Of a stretch of 64,000 nucleotides of DNA, positions 1 through 8,872 are shown piece by piece. The notes below the pieces were generated by a model. It saw only the letters and a list, made by a program, of their open reading frames with translations, did no database searches and was not told the DNA's origin. Positions within the stretch are counted from its first letter, which is position 1, and each line of letters begins with the position of its first letter. Source of the stretch: Paludibacteraceae bacterium (GTDB lineage Bacteria; Bacteroidota; Bacteroidia; Bacteroidales; Paludibacteraceae); NCBI GenBank assembly GCA_017556705.1, contig JAFYMG010000010.1, forward strand, positions 1 through 64,000, in the 5' to 3' direction. A program made the translations under genes and the position numbers.

Positions 1-1692
1 ACCTATCTCCTCGAGAAGAAAGGTATCACTATCGTAGCAGGTAGCTATGAGTACAAGGCAGCTAAGGATCACGGTTGGACTGTGGCTGTTCCACAAGATG
101 GCAACCAAACTCTCAAGATCACTACTAGTGGTATCTATGATATAACTTTCGTATTGGACGTAACAGCTAAGAAATTGACTGCTACTGCTACTCTCAAGCA
201 AGCTGCTGTAGTTATCCCTACCGTAGTAATCGCAGGTGATATGAACTCTTGGAACCAAACCAAGGATAAATTCACCATGGCTGCTGACTCATTGACTGCT
301 ACCTTCAAAACTACTTTGGCAGTTAAGAATTATGGCTTCAAGATGATTGTAGGTGGTGCTTGGCACAGCGATGGCAAGACTGTTACTCGCGCTGCTAACT
401 CTACCAAGTTTACTGGTGCTAACAGCAATACCAACTCTACTTTGAAGGCTGATATCGCTGGCGAATACCTCTTTACATGGGAATATGCAACTAAGACTCT
501 CACCGTTACTTATCCAGCTCTCCCAGTTAAGTACAATGTGACTGTAACTGCTGAGAATGGTACTGTTACTGGTGCTGGCGAGTACGAGGAAGGCAAGACT
601 GCTACGCTGACCGCTACTGCTGCTGAGGGTTACGAGTTCGTTAACTGGACCGTAGGCGAGGAGGTTGTTTCTACCGAGAACCCATATAGCTTCGTGGTTA
701 CTGCTGATATCGCTCTCGTAGCTAACTTCGAGAAGATTCCTGCTACTAAGTACAACGTTACCGTAACTGCTGAGAATGGTACTGTAGAAGGTGCTGGCGA
801 GTATGAGGAAGGTGCTGAGGCTACTTTGACCGCTACTCCTGCTGAGGGTTACGAGTTCGTTAACTGGACCGTAGGCGATTCTATCGTTTCTACCGAGAAC
901 CCATATAGCTTCGTGGTTACTGCTGACGTTGCTCTCGTAGCTAACTTCAAAGCAGTTGAGCCAGAGATTTGGACTGTAGCTGGTGCTCCTGCTTCTATTT
1001 TCGGTACAGAGTGGGATCCTGCTAATACCGCCAACAATATGACTTTGCAAGCCGATGGTACATACAAGTGGGAGAAAACTGATTTGACACTCGCTGCAAG
1101 CCATATTCAATTCAAGATTGCTAAAAACAACAAATGGGATGAAGCATATCCTACAGATAACTATGATCTAGCAATCAACGAGGCTGGTATCTATACTATT
1201 ACCATCATCTTCAATGCAACAAGCAAAGAAGTTACTGCTACTGCTACCAAGACTGGTGATGCTGTAGTGATCCCAACTATCGCTATCGCAGGTGATATGA
1301 ATGGTTGGAATACAACTGCTAATGAGTTTGTAGTTTCTGCAGACGAGTTGACAGCCACCCTCACACTCAATCTCGAGGCTAAGGAATACGGATTTAAGAT
1401 GATTGTAGCTGGTGGTTGGACTAGTGATGGCGCTAAGGTTACTCGTGAGAACAATAGTATTGTTTTCACAGGTGCTAATGGTGGAAACTCTACTCTCGTT
1501 GCAGATGTGGCTGGTGAATATACCTTCACATGGACATATGCAACTAGCACATTGGTAGTTACATATCCTGTAGCTTCTAACCTAGAGAACGCTATCGTAG
1601 CTGAGCAACCAGTGAAGATCGTTCGCAATGGTCAAGTATTTATCTTGAAGGGCGACAAGATGTTCAACACCATGGGCCAACAAGTGAAATAA
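1..1692 (+). CDS. Secreted multidomain protein with InlB-like repeats and sorting tail (5' partial)
   Basis: The reading frame is open from base 1, so the start lies outside the window; the GTG at 82 is only an internal codon. The visible part has an ordered domain pattern: a beta-sandwich module (about 1-213), a second module that starts IAGDMNSWN (about 219-525), two near-identical repeats of about 68 residues containing EGYEFVNWTVG (about 532-945) that match the divergent InlB B-repeat family, then a second copy of each beta-sandwich module (966-1250 and 1264-1570). The modules resemble starch-binding or SusE/F-type folds (inference). The end reads RNGQVFILKGDKMFNTMGQ, a short tail shared with other secreted proteins here and probably a type IX-like sorting signal. 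Likely a surface or secreted carbohydrate-binding protein; substrate unknown. Confidence 0.75.
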   Translation, partial: TYLLEKKGITIVAGSYEYKAAKDHGWTVAVPQDGNQTLKITTSGIYDITFVLDVTAKKLTATATLKQAAVVIPTVVIAGDMNSWNQTKDKFTMAADSLTATFKTTLAVKNYGFKMIVGGAWHSDGKTVTRAANSTKFTGANSNTNSTLKADIAGEYLFTWEYATKTLTVTYPALPVKYNVTVTAENGTVTGAGEYEEGKTATLTATAAEGYEFVNWTVGEEVVSTENPYSFVVTADIALVANFEKIPATKYNVTVTAENGTVEGAGEYEEGAEATLTATPAEGYEFVNWTVGDSIVSTENPYSFVVTADVALVANFKAVEPEIWTVAGAPASIFGTEWDPANTANNMTLQADGTYKWEKTDLTLAASHIQFKIAKNNKWDEAYPTDNYDLAINEAGIYTITIIFNATSKEVTATATKTGDAVVIPTIAIAGDMNGWNTTANEFVVSADELTATLTLNLEAKEYGFKMIVAGGWTSDGAKVTRENNSIVFTGANGGNSTLVADVAGEYTFTWTYATSTLVVTYPVASNLENAIVAEQPVKIVRNGQVFILKGDKMFNTMGQQVK

Positions 1693-1703
1693 TCTAGATT
1701 ATT

Positions 1704-1777
1704 GCCTGTGAGTCCTGCTCACAGGCTATAGCTATCCTATCCAACGGGGAGGTTAAATAGACCTCTCCGTTTTTTTT
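1704..1777 (+). terminator. Two hairpins, the second a rho-independent terminator
   Basis: A 9-bp stem (1704-1712 with 1718-1726) is followed by a 10-bp stem (1744-1753 with 1761-1770, one G-U pair) and a run of eight T. The second hairpin ends transcription of the secreted-protein gene just upstream. Confidence 0.9.
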
Positions 1778-1803
1778 GTCTATAATTAGAGTTAAATATT
1801 ATT

Positions 1804-1849
1804 CTATCCAATAGAGTGCAGAACATAAGCTCTACACTCTATTGGATAG
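1804..1849 (-). terminator. Long hairpin downstream of the CNNM gene
   Basis: A 15-bp perfect inverted repeat (1804-1818 with 1835-1849), extended by three more pairs after one mismatch. It lies past the stop codon of the minus-strand CNNM gene and has no clear T run. Between it and the stop codon, a degenerate copy of the end of that gene (about 1848-1876) forms a short direct repeat. Confidence 0.5.
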
Positions 1850-1879
1850 TTATTCAGACTGTTAGTCTATTGCGAATAG

Positions 1880-2995
1880 TTATTCAGGTTGTAAATCTGT
1901 TGTGGCTTCCTCGTTTTCGCCTTTTGGTGTACTGCGCATGACCACAGGTTTGAAGCGTTTTTGACGCAATTGCCAACGTTCGCGAGCATATTGCTGCATA
2001 TCGGTCACCACGTCCATCTCGTCGATGATCTCCAGACCGAAGATTGTCTCAATCACATCCTCAAAAGTGATGATACCTTGCAAGCAACCATACTCATCAA
2101 TCACTACACCAATCTGCGATTTCTCCTTGAGCATAGCATCGAAGATGTCGCTGACATTCATCTCCTCGTTGAAGTATAGCAGCGAGCGTTTGATCTCGCC
2201 AAGGGTCTTTTGGAACTGATCCTCAGTGAGTTCCTCCAATGCATCGCCACGGAGGACATAGCCCGTGATGAACTCTGGCGAGTCGGCATAGACAGGGATA
2301 CGAGAGAAATGGTCGTAGGCGTCGCTGTCGTAATATTCGCGCAAAGTCATCTTCTCCGAAGCGATAGCCGCCACCACACGAGGGGTCATGATCTCGTAAG
2401 CTTTGACCTCGTTGAGACGCATGACATTGCGGATGATCTTGTTCTCGTCTTCCTCAATTACGCCCTCTTCTTCGCCCACATTCGCCATGGCAATCACCTC
2501 CTCACGACTGACAGCCGCTTCGTCGGGTTCAGGGAAAAGGCGGGTGATAAACTCGATGATCTTCACCACAGGATAAAGCACCCATACCAGCACACTAATC
2601 ACAGAGGCAGCAAAGCCCATGAGGCGTTTCCAATAGGTTGTACCAATGGTTTTCGGAATAATCTCTGAGAAGACCAATATCAGTACAGTCATGACGCCAC
2701 TTGCCACACCAAACCATGCATTACCGAAGATTAAGGTGGCTTGCAGACCCACGCCAGAAGCACCTACGGTGTTGGCAATAGTATTGAGCGACAGGATGGC
2801 TGCCAATGGACGCTCGGTGTCGGTCTTGAACTTCTTCATCACCTTGGCGAGTTTGAATCCTTCTTCTTCACGAAGATTGATATAGGACAAGGTAGTGGAC
2901 ATCAACACGGACTCCAGCAGACTACACAAAAACGATACGCCTAAGGCGATAAATAGATATACTAATAATAAAGGTACAGACCCTTCTGATTCCAT
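1880..2995 (-). CDS. CNNM-type membrane protein with CBS domain pair (CorB/HlyC-like)
   Basis: 371 residues. The N-terminal half is a DUF21/CNNM membrane domain with hydrophobic segments near residues 8-30, 62-85, 90-112 and 124-150, and the typical FSEIIPKTIG motif. A CBS pair follows from about residue 195 to 325 (EIMTPRVVAAIA near its start, VVIDEYGCLQGIITFEDV near its end). The family is linked to magnesium or other divalent-cation homeostasis. The CorC_HlyC domain that often follows the CBS pair is missing; the protein ends soon after in a charged tail, so it is a short member. The start is an ATG with no nearby alternative. It is downstream of folD on the same strand. Confidence 0.88.
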   Translation of the reverse strand: MESEGSVPLLLVYLFIALGVSFLCSLLESVLMSTTLSYINLREEEGFKLAKVMKKFKTDTERPLAAILSLNTIANTVGASGVGLQATLIFGNAWFGVASGVMTVLILVFSEIIPKTIGTTYWKRLMGFAASVISVLVWVLYPVVKIIEFITRLFPEPDEAAVSREEVIAMANVGEEEGVIEEDENKIIRNVMRLNEVKAYEIMTPRVVAAIASEKMTLREYYDSDAYDHFSRIPVYADSPEFITGYVLRGDALEELTEDQFQKTLGEIKRSLLYFNEEMNVSDIFDAMLKEKSQIGVVIDEYGCLQGIITFEDVIETIFGLEIIDEMDVVTDMQQYARERWQLRQKRFKPVVMRSTPKGENEEATTDLQPE

Positions 2996-3026
2996 ATATA
3001 AGTGATTATTGGTTATTCATACGATT

Positions 3027-3322
3027 AAGGAAGCACTCGATGGTATTGCGCATTATTGTAAGCGCGTTATGTATGTTCCTTCATTTTGTTCTGAAATTCC
3101 GTGTTTTTTCCTTCTTTTGGAAACTTTCCAAATTCCACAACATTTACGCTTTAGTTGACTACATGTACACTTAATAGAATTGTAATGAGATAGATATTGT
3201 GGAATATACTTTTGTTCATTAATATCCATATCAATTAAGAATTTGCGCAATTGAAAATGTTTTTGAACATACGACTTACCTAATATTTGTCGTTCAAGGA
3301 AGCACTCAATGGTGTTGCGCAT
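3027..3322 (-). repeat. Duplicated folD 3' end around a 0.24-kb insertion
   Basis: Bases 3296-3322 (inside folD) and 3027-3053 (past its present stop) are 27-base direct repeats with 25 identical positions; both encode the end MRNTIECFL in the same sense. The outer copy continues to NRMNNQ and a stop at 3006-3008, which looks like the original FolD C-terminus. The segment between (about 3054-3295) is AT-rich. Its ends match as imperfect inverted repeats: TATTGTAAG...GTATGTTC at 3054-3078, and the complement of TATTAGGTAAG...GTATGTTC at 3265-3287. Confidence 0.75.
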
Positions 3323-4126
3323 GAGCATGGTGATGGTCATTGGCCCTACTCCGCCTGGTACAGGTGTGATAGCGCCAGCCACAGGTAATACTGCTTCGTA
3401 ATCCACATCGCCCACGAGTTTGCCGTCTTCGGTGCGGTTGATACCCACATCAATCACGGCAGCACCTGGCTTCACATATTCGGCGGTCACCATCTTTGCA
3501 CGACCTACGGCAGCTACCAAGATGTCCGCTTCGCGGCATACGGCAGCCAAGTCCTTGGTACGACTGTGCGCGATAGTCACAGTAGCGTTGCGATCCAACA
3601 AGAGCTTAGCAACAGGCTTTCCTACGATATTGCTGCGGCCGATGACTACGGCTTTCTTACCTGCCATCTCAACGCCCGCTTGATCAAGGAGTTCGATGAT
3701 ACCTTTAGGGGTACATGGGAGGATGCAGTGTTGGTTGAGCCAAAGGCGTGCCACGTTCTCAGGGTGGAAGCCGTCCACATCTTTCTCGGCAGAGATAGCA
3801 GCGATGACTTTGTCCTCTGAGATATGTTTTGGCAAAGGCAATTGCACGAGGATACCGTCCACGAGTGGATCGTTGTTGAGTTTGTCAATCTCAGCGAGGA
3901 GTGTTGCTTCGCTTACATCCTCAGGCAGTTCCACGAGGTGGCCGTCGAAACCACAGTACTCAGTTGCTTTGATCTTGCCGCGCACGTAAGAGCGGCTAGC
4001 AGGGTTGTCACCTACAATGATGACCATGAGGCATGGGCGGCGACCATATTGCTCCGCCAATGCATCTACTTCGATTTTCATCGCATCCTTGAGGGATTGC
4101 GAGATTTGTTTACCGTCTATGATCAT
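3053..4126 (-). CDS. folD: Bifunctional methylenetetrahydrofolate dehydrogenase/cyclohydrolase with foreign C-terminal extension
   Basis: Residues 1 to about 278 are a complete FolD: DGILVQLPLPKHI in the substrate region, the dinucleotide-site segment VVIGRSNIVGKPVAKLL and the closing PVPGGVGPMTITMLMRNT. It interconverts 5,10-methylene-, methenyl- and 10-formyl-tetrahydrofolate in the cytosol, giving the formyl donor used by PurH two genes upstream. Family members usually end shortly after MRNT. This one runs on for about 80 residues rich in Lys, Cys and Tyr with no similarity I recognise, encoded by an inserted segment flanked by a duplication of the gene end. The core should remain functional; the tail is probably an accident. 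Upstream on the same strand lie purD and purH. Confidence 0.93.
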   Translation of the reverse strand: MIIDGKQISQSLKDAMKIEVDALAEQYGRRPCLMVIIVGDNPASRSYVRGKIKATEYCGFDGHLVELPEDVSEATLLAEIDKLNNDPLVDGILVQLPLPKHISEDKVIAAISAEKDVDGFHPENVARLWLNQHCILPCTPKGIIELLDQAGVEMAGKKAVVIGRSNIVGKPVAKLLLDRNATVTIAHSRTKDLAAVCREADILVAAVGRAKMVTAEYVKPGAAVIDVGINRTEDGKLVGDVDYEAVLPVAGAITPVPGGVGPMTITMLMRNTIECFLERQILGKSYVQKHFQLRKFLIDMDINEQKYIPQYLSHYNSIKCTCSQLKRKCCGIWKVSKRRKKHGISEQNEGTYITRLQ

Positions 4127-4158
4127 AAATTTGTTCAGAAGTTTAGAAGTTCAGTAGT

Positions 4159-5415
4159 TTATAGTGCCCAGTGGGCGATGTCTTTGCGGTAGAAGAGGTT
4201 ATCGCAATGGATTTTCTCTATCTCCTTATATACTTTAGTTTGTGCCTCAGCAATATCTTTGCCTGTAGCAATACACATCATCACACGACCGCCATTGGTC
4301 TTGAGCACACCGTTTTCATTCTTAGTACCCATATGGAAAACAGGACCATCGAAGAGCTCAACTCCTTCAATCACAGCACCTTTCGCATAGTCGCCAGGGT
4401 AACCCTTAGAAGCAAGAACGACGCCGATGGTGGCTTCGTTTCTCCATGCCAATTGCCCATCGCCAATAGCCAATTGCCCAGTTGCGATGCCATAGAAGAC
4501 ATCGTAGGCGTCAGACTCGAGGAGAGGTAGCACCACTTCGGTCTCTGGGTCGCCAAAGCGGGCATTGAACTCAATAACCTTGACGCCTTGAGCAGTCTTC
4601 ATGAGTCCGCCATAGAGCACACCTGTGAGTGGCAATCCCTCTGCACACATACCCTTGGCAACAGCTTCAAGGACATATTTGCGAGCAAACGCTTCGTCTT
4701 CGTCGGTCACGAAAGGCAGCGGAGTGTAGGCACCCATACCGCCGGTGTTAGGACCTTCGTCGTTGTCGTAAGCACGCTTGTGGTCTTGCGAGAGTGGCAT
4801 TGGATAGACGTTCTCGCCGTTGACAAAGCACATAAAGGAAAACTCAGGGCCTTCGAGGTAATCTTCGATTACAACCTTGCCTTTTCCGAAGGCTTCGTTG
4901 CAGAGCATGTCTTGGAGAGCCGCATCTGCTTCCTCGAGGGTAGTAACGATCACTACGCCCTTGCCAGCAGCTAGTCCATCGTATTTAAGTACGGTAGGTA
5001 AGGTGCCTGCTTTGACATAAGCCAAAGCCTCAGTATAGTCGCTAAAGGATTGATAACCAGCGGTAGGCACATGGTATTTGTCCATGATGATTTTTGCGAA
5101 CTCCTTGCTGGACTCGATTTGAGTAGCGGCTTTGGTGTGACCAAAGATAGGCATACCTTCCTTGCGGAAAGCATCCACTACACCAGCAGCAAGCGCTGCC
5201 TCTGGACCAACCACGGTGAGGTCCACTTCCGTCTCTTTGGCAAAGAGGAGAAGTCCCTCAACATCGGTATCTTTGATAGCTACGCACTCGGCCAACTGAG
5301 CAATACCGGCATTACCTGGAGCGCAGTAGATCTTCTCTACTTGTGGGCTGCGCGAGAGAGCATACACGATAGCATGCTCTCGTCCGCCTCCACCTATAAC
5401 TAATACTTTCTTCAT
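4159..5415 (-). CDS. purD: Phosphoribosylamine-glycine ligase (GARS)
   Basis: Second step of de novo purine synthesis: joins glycine to phosphoribosylamine using ATP. The N-terminal VLVIGGGGREHAI signature and the ATP-grasp body (KYDGLAAGKGVVIV, FNARFGDPETEVVLPLL) are intact; length about 418 residues, normal for the family. I start at the ATG at 5415 rather than the TTG two codons upstream; it lies 6 bases after the purH stop, so the genes are co-transcribed. A loop near residue 320 (IATGQLAIGDGQLAWRN) is encoded by tandem 7-base words (4448-4482) and looks a few residues longer than usual. An 8-base word array (about 4137-4160) overlaps the stop region. Confidence 0.95.
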   Translation of the reverse strand: MKKVLVIGGGGREHAIVYALSRSPQVEKIYCAPGNAGIAQLAECVAIKDTDVEGLLLFAKETEVDLTVVGPEAALAAGVVDAFRKEGMPIFGHTKAATQIESSKEFAKIIMDKYHVPTAGYQSFSDYTEALAYVKAGTLPTVLKYDGLAAGKGVVIVTTLEEADAALQDMLCNEAFGKGKVVIEDYLEGPEFSFMCFVNGENVYPMPLSQDHKRAYDNDEGPNTGGMGAYTPLPFVTDEDEAFARKYVLEAVAKGMCAEGLPLTGVLYGGLMKTAQGVKVIEFNARFGDPETEVVLPLLESDAYDVFYGIATGQLAIGDGQLAWRNEATIGVVLASKGYPGDYAKGAVIEGVELFDGPVFHMGTKNENGVLKTNGGRVMMCIATGKDIAEAQTKVYKEIEKIHCDNLFYRKDIAHWAL

Positions 5416-5421
5416 GTGCAA

Positions 5422-6957
5422 TTAATGTTTGAAGTGGCGTGTGCCAGTCATGAGCATGCAGATGCCTAGTTCGTCAGCTTTCACTACGCAGTCGTTGTCG
5501 CGGATGCTGCCGCCTGGTTGAACGATAGCAGTTACGCCATATTGTGCTGCCAATGCTACCGTATCATCGAATGGCAAGAAACCATCAGATGCCAACACAA
5601 GACCTTCGGTCACGCCAGCGGCATGTGCTTGCTTCATAGCGATCTCGGCACTACCTACGCGGTTCATTTGACCTGCTCCTACACCGAGGGTTTGGCCGTT
5701 CTTCACTACCACAATAGCGTTAGACTTAACATGCTTAACGATGTTCCAACCGAATTGCATATCTGCCAAAGTAGCAGCATCAGCTTGTACCTTGGTTGCG
5801 CACATCTCTGGGGTGATAGTCTCGATTTGTGTATCGAGGTGTTGTACGAGCAAACCGCCGTTTACGCTCACATATTGGTCGATAGCCTCGCTGGTCTTGG
5901 TCATATCCACTTGGATCACGCGGAGGTTCTTCTTGGTAGCGAAGATTTCCATAGCCTCATCTGTAAAGTCAGGAGCTATTACGATCTCCAGGAAGATAGG
6001 CTTCATACCGAGAGCGATCTCCTTGGTGATAGTGCGGTTGCAGATCACGATACCGCCGTAGATACTTACGGTGTCAGCCTCGTACGCTTTTTGCCATGCC
6101 TCTTCGATAGTCTCTGCCACAGCAGCACCACATGGGTTCATGTGCTTGAGTGCTACGCAGAATGGCTCATCAAAGTCGCGTGCGATGTTGAGCGCTGCGT
6201 TAGCGTCTTGGATATTGTTGTATGACATCTCCTTACCTTGGAGTTGTTTGCCTGTGGCAAGTGAGAATGGGATAGCCTTGGTTGCCGCGTAGAACTTCGC
6301 ACTTTGGTGTGGGTTCTCGCCATAGCGAAGACCTTGTTTGAGGTCAAACTCAAGGAATAGTTTCTCGTTCAATCCTGCTTTGTCGCGCATGTAAGTAGCG
6401 ATGCATGCATCGTATTGTGCGGTGTGGGTGTAGGCCTTAGCTGAGAGTTGAAGACGAGTCTCTACGGTGGTGTTACCAGTAGCGTTGATCTCAGCCAAGA
6501 TAGTATCATAATCTGCAGGATCGCAAACCACAGTCACATCGTTGTAGTTCTTAGCTGCACTGCGAAGCATAGATGGACCACCTATATCGATGTTCTCAAT
6601 AGCGTCTGCCATGCTCACGCCTTCCTTAGCGATAGTCTCGCGGAATGGGTAGAGGTTCACGCACACAAGGTCGATGAACGAGATTCCGTTCTCCTCCAAT
6701 GCTTTGAGGTGAGAAGGTTCGTCACGACGAGCCAAAAGGCCACCGTGTACCTTTGGGTGAAGGGTCTTAACGCGACCGTCGCAGATCTCAGGGAAACCTG
6801 TCACCTCGCTAATACCAATTGTTTTAACGCCTGAATCCTCAAGCAATTTTTGGGTACCGCCTGTAGCGATGATCTCCCAACCAGCGTTTTGCAAGCCTTG
6901 TACAAACGCTACCAATCCTGATTTGTCGCTTACGCTGACTAATGCTCTTTTTGCCAT
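5422..6957 (-). CDS. purH: Bifunctional AICAR transformylase/IMP cyclohydrolase
   Basis: 511 residues, typical length. The N-terminal MGS-like IMP cyclohydrolase domain starts KRALVSVSDKSGLVAFV and contains IATGGTQKLLEDSG. The C-terminal transformylase domain has the KHMNPCGAAVAETIEEAW segment holding the catalytic Lys-His pair. It performs the last two steps of IMP synthesis using 10-formyl-THF, consistent with folD downstream. The start ATG is at 6957. The gene is followed within 6 bases by purD. Upstream it is separated from purM by a GxxExxY gene. Confidence 0.96.
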   Translation of the reverse strand: MAKRALVSVSDKSGLVAFVQGLQNAGWEIIATGGTQKLLEDSGVKTIGISEVTGFPEICDGRVKTLHPKVHGGLLARRDEPSHLKALEENGISFIDLVCVNLYPFRETIAKEGVSMADAIENIDIGGPSMLRSAAKNYNDVTVVCDPADYDTILAEINATGNTTVETRLQLSAKAYTHTAQYDACIATYMRDKAGLNEKLFLEFDLKQGLRYGENPHQSAKFYAATKAIPFSLATGKQLQGKEMSYNNIQDANAALNIARDFDEPFCVALKHMNPCGAAVAETIEEAWQKAYEADTVSIYGGIVICNRTITKEIALGMKPIFLEIVIAPDFTDEAMEIFATKKNLRVIQVDMTKTSEAIDQYVSVNGGLLVQHLDTQIETITPEMCATKVQADAATLADMQFGWNIVKHVKSNAIVVVKNGQTLGVGAGQMNRVGSAEIAMKQAHAAGVTEGLVLASDGFLPFDDTVALAAQYGVTAIVQPGGSIRDNDCVVKADELGICMLMTGTRHFKH

Positions 6958-7076
6958 AATGTTATTTGTTTTTTCTCCTTGCCCTACGGGCAGAAATCTT
7001 AATTAAATCTTATTTTACAATGTTGTTTGTTTTTATTGCCTTCGCTCTTCGTTTTGGGAACATCCAAAACTCATCA

Positions 7077-7478
7077 CTAATCTTCAGTAAATGTAGTGGG
7101 TTTTTGATCGACTTTTACGGAACGCAGTCCTTCAGTAAAATCATACGCTCCAAAATTTATCAACCAACCTTGTTCTTTTTTGTACAATCTTAAATATGTT
7201 TTAAGTTGCTTATAATGAACTGGTAGTAACTCTTCTACTGATTTTAGTTCTATGATTATCTGATCTTCAACGAGTATATCCAAACGCAGTGAATTCTCTA
7301 CCAAATATCCTTTGTAGAAAACCTCTACGGGCACTTCGGATTGCACTTTTAATCCACGCTCCTGCAACTCATAGACCAGTGCCTTATGATAGACCGATTC
7401 AAGCAAACCAGGTCCAAACGCATTGTACACTTCCATGGCTGCACCGCGTATTTGATACGATAACTCGTGGTTAGTCAT
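7077..7478 (-). CDS. GxxExxY protein (PD-(D/E)XK-like small protein)
   Basis: 133 residues. The signature is GLLESVYHKALVYEL, with G, E and Y at family spacing. A nuclease-like core follows: RLDILVED, then IIIELKSVE, then QLKTYL, the arrangement of a PD-(D/E)XK fold. The family is widespread in Bacteroidota and the biological role is unknown. The gene sits alone between purM and purH. The 15-base sequence ATCTTCAGTAAATGT occurs at 7080-7094, overlapping its last codons, and in inverted orientation at 7527-7541, upstream of its start. The flanking repeats suggest it arrived as a cassette (inference). Confidence 0.88.
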   Translation of the reverse strand: MTNHELSYQIRGAAMEVYNAFGPGLLESVYHKALVYELQERGLKVQSEVPVEVFYKGYLVENSLRLDILVEDQIIIELKSVEELLPVHYKQLKTYLRLYKKEQGWLINFGAYDFTEGLRSVKVDQKPTTFTED

Positions 7479-7541
7479 GATTCCTAATTGTCCTATTTAC
7501 TTTGCCTGAAATCTATATAATATGTCACATTTACTGAAGAT
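7080..7541. repeat. 15-bp inverted repeat flanking the GxxExxY gene
   Basis: ATCTTCAGTAAATGT at 7080-7094 and its exact reverse complement at 7527-7541. The pair encloses the whole GxxExxY gene except its last codons. The remaining intergenic bases up to purM (7542-7652) contain a small hairpin (GTTTCG near 7553 with CGAAAC near 7565) and otherwise no gene. Confidence 0.7.
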
Positions 7542-7652
7542 TTAGCGCACGAGTTTCGTTTGAGCGAAACGAGGAGCGGACTGCAATAATAATCAGTAGC
7601 GTGGATAAAAGATTTATTTAGATTTCGTGAGCGCAGCGAGCAGGAGTTTTAT

Positions 7653-8678
7653 TTATAGTATCTCATTGGCGCCTTCAATGACTTTGCCGATGATTTGCGC
7701 TTTGTCGCCGTGCTTAGCGAGGATAGCGATGGCTTTCTCTGCGTCTGCCGCTGGCATTGCAATTACCATACCAATACCCATGTTGAAGATGTTGAACATT
7801 TCGCGGTGAGGGATGTTACCCCACTTCTCGAGGCATTGGAATACAGGAAGAATCTCCCATGAACCCTCTTTCACGCTAAAGCCTTGACCCTCTTTGAGGA
7901 TACGAGGGATATTCTCATCGAAACCACCACCTGTGATGTGTGCCACGCCGTGTACATCGCACTCTTTAATCACCTCTAGCACTTGCTTTACATAGATGCG
8001 AGTTGGAGTAAGCAGCACCTCGCCAAGCTTCTTGTCTGCGCTGAGTTCTGGATATACGGTGTGCAAGTCAAGACCAGCATCGCTAACCACCTTGCGCACG
8101 AGGCTAAAGCCGTTGGAGTGTACACCAGAAGAAGAGATACCTACAAGTACATCACCTACAGCCACTTTGCTGCCGTCGATGAGTTGAGATTTCTCTACCA
8201 CACCAGTAGTGTAACCTGCGATATCGTACTCGCCGTCACCATACATACCTGGCATCTCGGCAGTCTCGCCACCGACTAGTGCGCAACCTGCTTGGCGGCA
8301 ACCTTCTGCCACACCAGCTACGATAGCCTCTACTTTCTCAGGGATGTTGTGACCAATAGCTACATAGTCGAGGAAGATGAGTGGTTCAGCACCTTGTGCA
8401 AGAACATCGTTTACGCACATCGCTACAGCGTCGATACCGATAGTATCGTGCTTATCCATAGCGAAGGCCAATTTAAGTTTGGTACCTACTCCGTCGGTTC
8501 CGCTCACGAGAACTGGCTCTTTGATCTGGAGTGCTGAGAGGTCAAACATTCCACCAAACGAACCGATGCTACCCATAGAGCCAAAGCGGTTGGTACTCTT
8601 AACATGTGATTTAATACGACTTACTACTTCGTATCCGGCTTCGAGGTTTACGCCGGCTGCCTCATAATGTTGTGCCAT
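7653..8678 (-). CDS. purM: Phosphoribosylformylglycinamidine cyclo-ligase (AIR synthetase)
   Basis: 341 residues, the usual length. It closes the imidazole ring of FGAM to AIR with ATP. Key family segments are visible: [14 protein letters not shown], the acidic stretch [31 protein letters not shown] and the C-terminal [11 protein letters not shown]. The start ATG at 8678 follows a short array of 7-base words (8690-8717) and a promoter at 8758-8789. It may be transcribed separately from the rest of the purine genes. Confidence 0.96.
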   Translation of the reverse strand: MAQHYEAAGVNLEAGYEVVSRIKSHVKSTNRFGSMGSIGSFGGMFDLSALQIKEPVLVSGTDGVGTKLKLAFAMDKHDTIGIDAVAMCVNDVLAQGAEPLIFLDYVAIGHNIPEKVEAIVAGVAEGCRQAGCALVGGETAEMPGMYGDGEYDIAGYTTGVVEKSQLIDGSKVAVGDVLVGISSSGVHSNGFSLVRKVVSDAGLDLHTVYPELSADKKLGEVLLTPTRIYVKQVLEVIKECDVHGVAHITGGGFDENIPRILKEGQGFSVKEGSWEILPVFQCLEKWGNIPHREMFNIFNMGIGMVIAMPAADAEKAIAILAKHGDKAQIIGKVIEGANEIL

Positions 8679-8689
8679 TATATAATTTA

Positions 8690-8720
8690 GTTATGAGTTA
8701 TGAACTATGAGTGATGAGTT
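8690..8720. repeat. Tandem 7-base words upstream of purM
   Basis: GTTATGA, GTTATGA, ACTATGA, GTGATGA then GTTG: four consecutive 7-base units in the purM leader, directly before the start codon. One of several short-period arrays in this window. Confidence 0.8.
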
Positions 8721-8757
8721 GTTTTAGCAACTTTTTAGTGCAATTTAAAATCGGGTA

Positions 8758-8789
8758 CAAAATTACCACTTTTTTTTGAGATATGCAAG
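8758..8789 (-). promoter_or_regulatory. Promoter of purM
   Basis: On the minus strand: CTTGCATAT, 20 bases, then TAATTTTG (8765-8758), the Bacteroidota -33/-7 form. It points at purM. Confidence 0.7.
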
Positions 8790-8872
8790 GAAATTATAGA
8801 AAACTTACTGCCTTTTTTGAAATTGCATTTCAAGGTTGACAGAATACTCTTATTAACTACAAAAATAGATGC

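Noticed and set aside
289..1110. Long minus-strand frame antisense to the first gene
   Set aside because: It mirrors the repetitive plus-strand gene, has no signal of its own, and the plus frame has clear domains.
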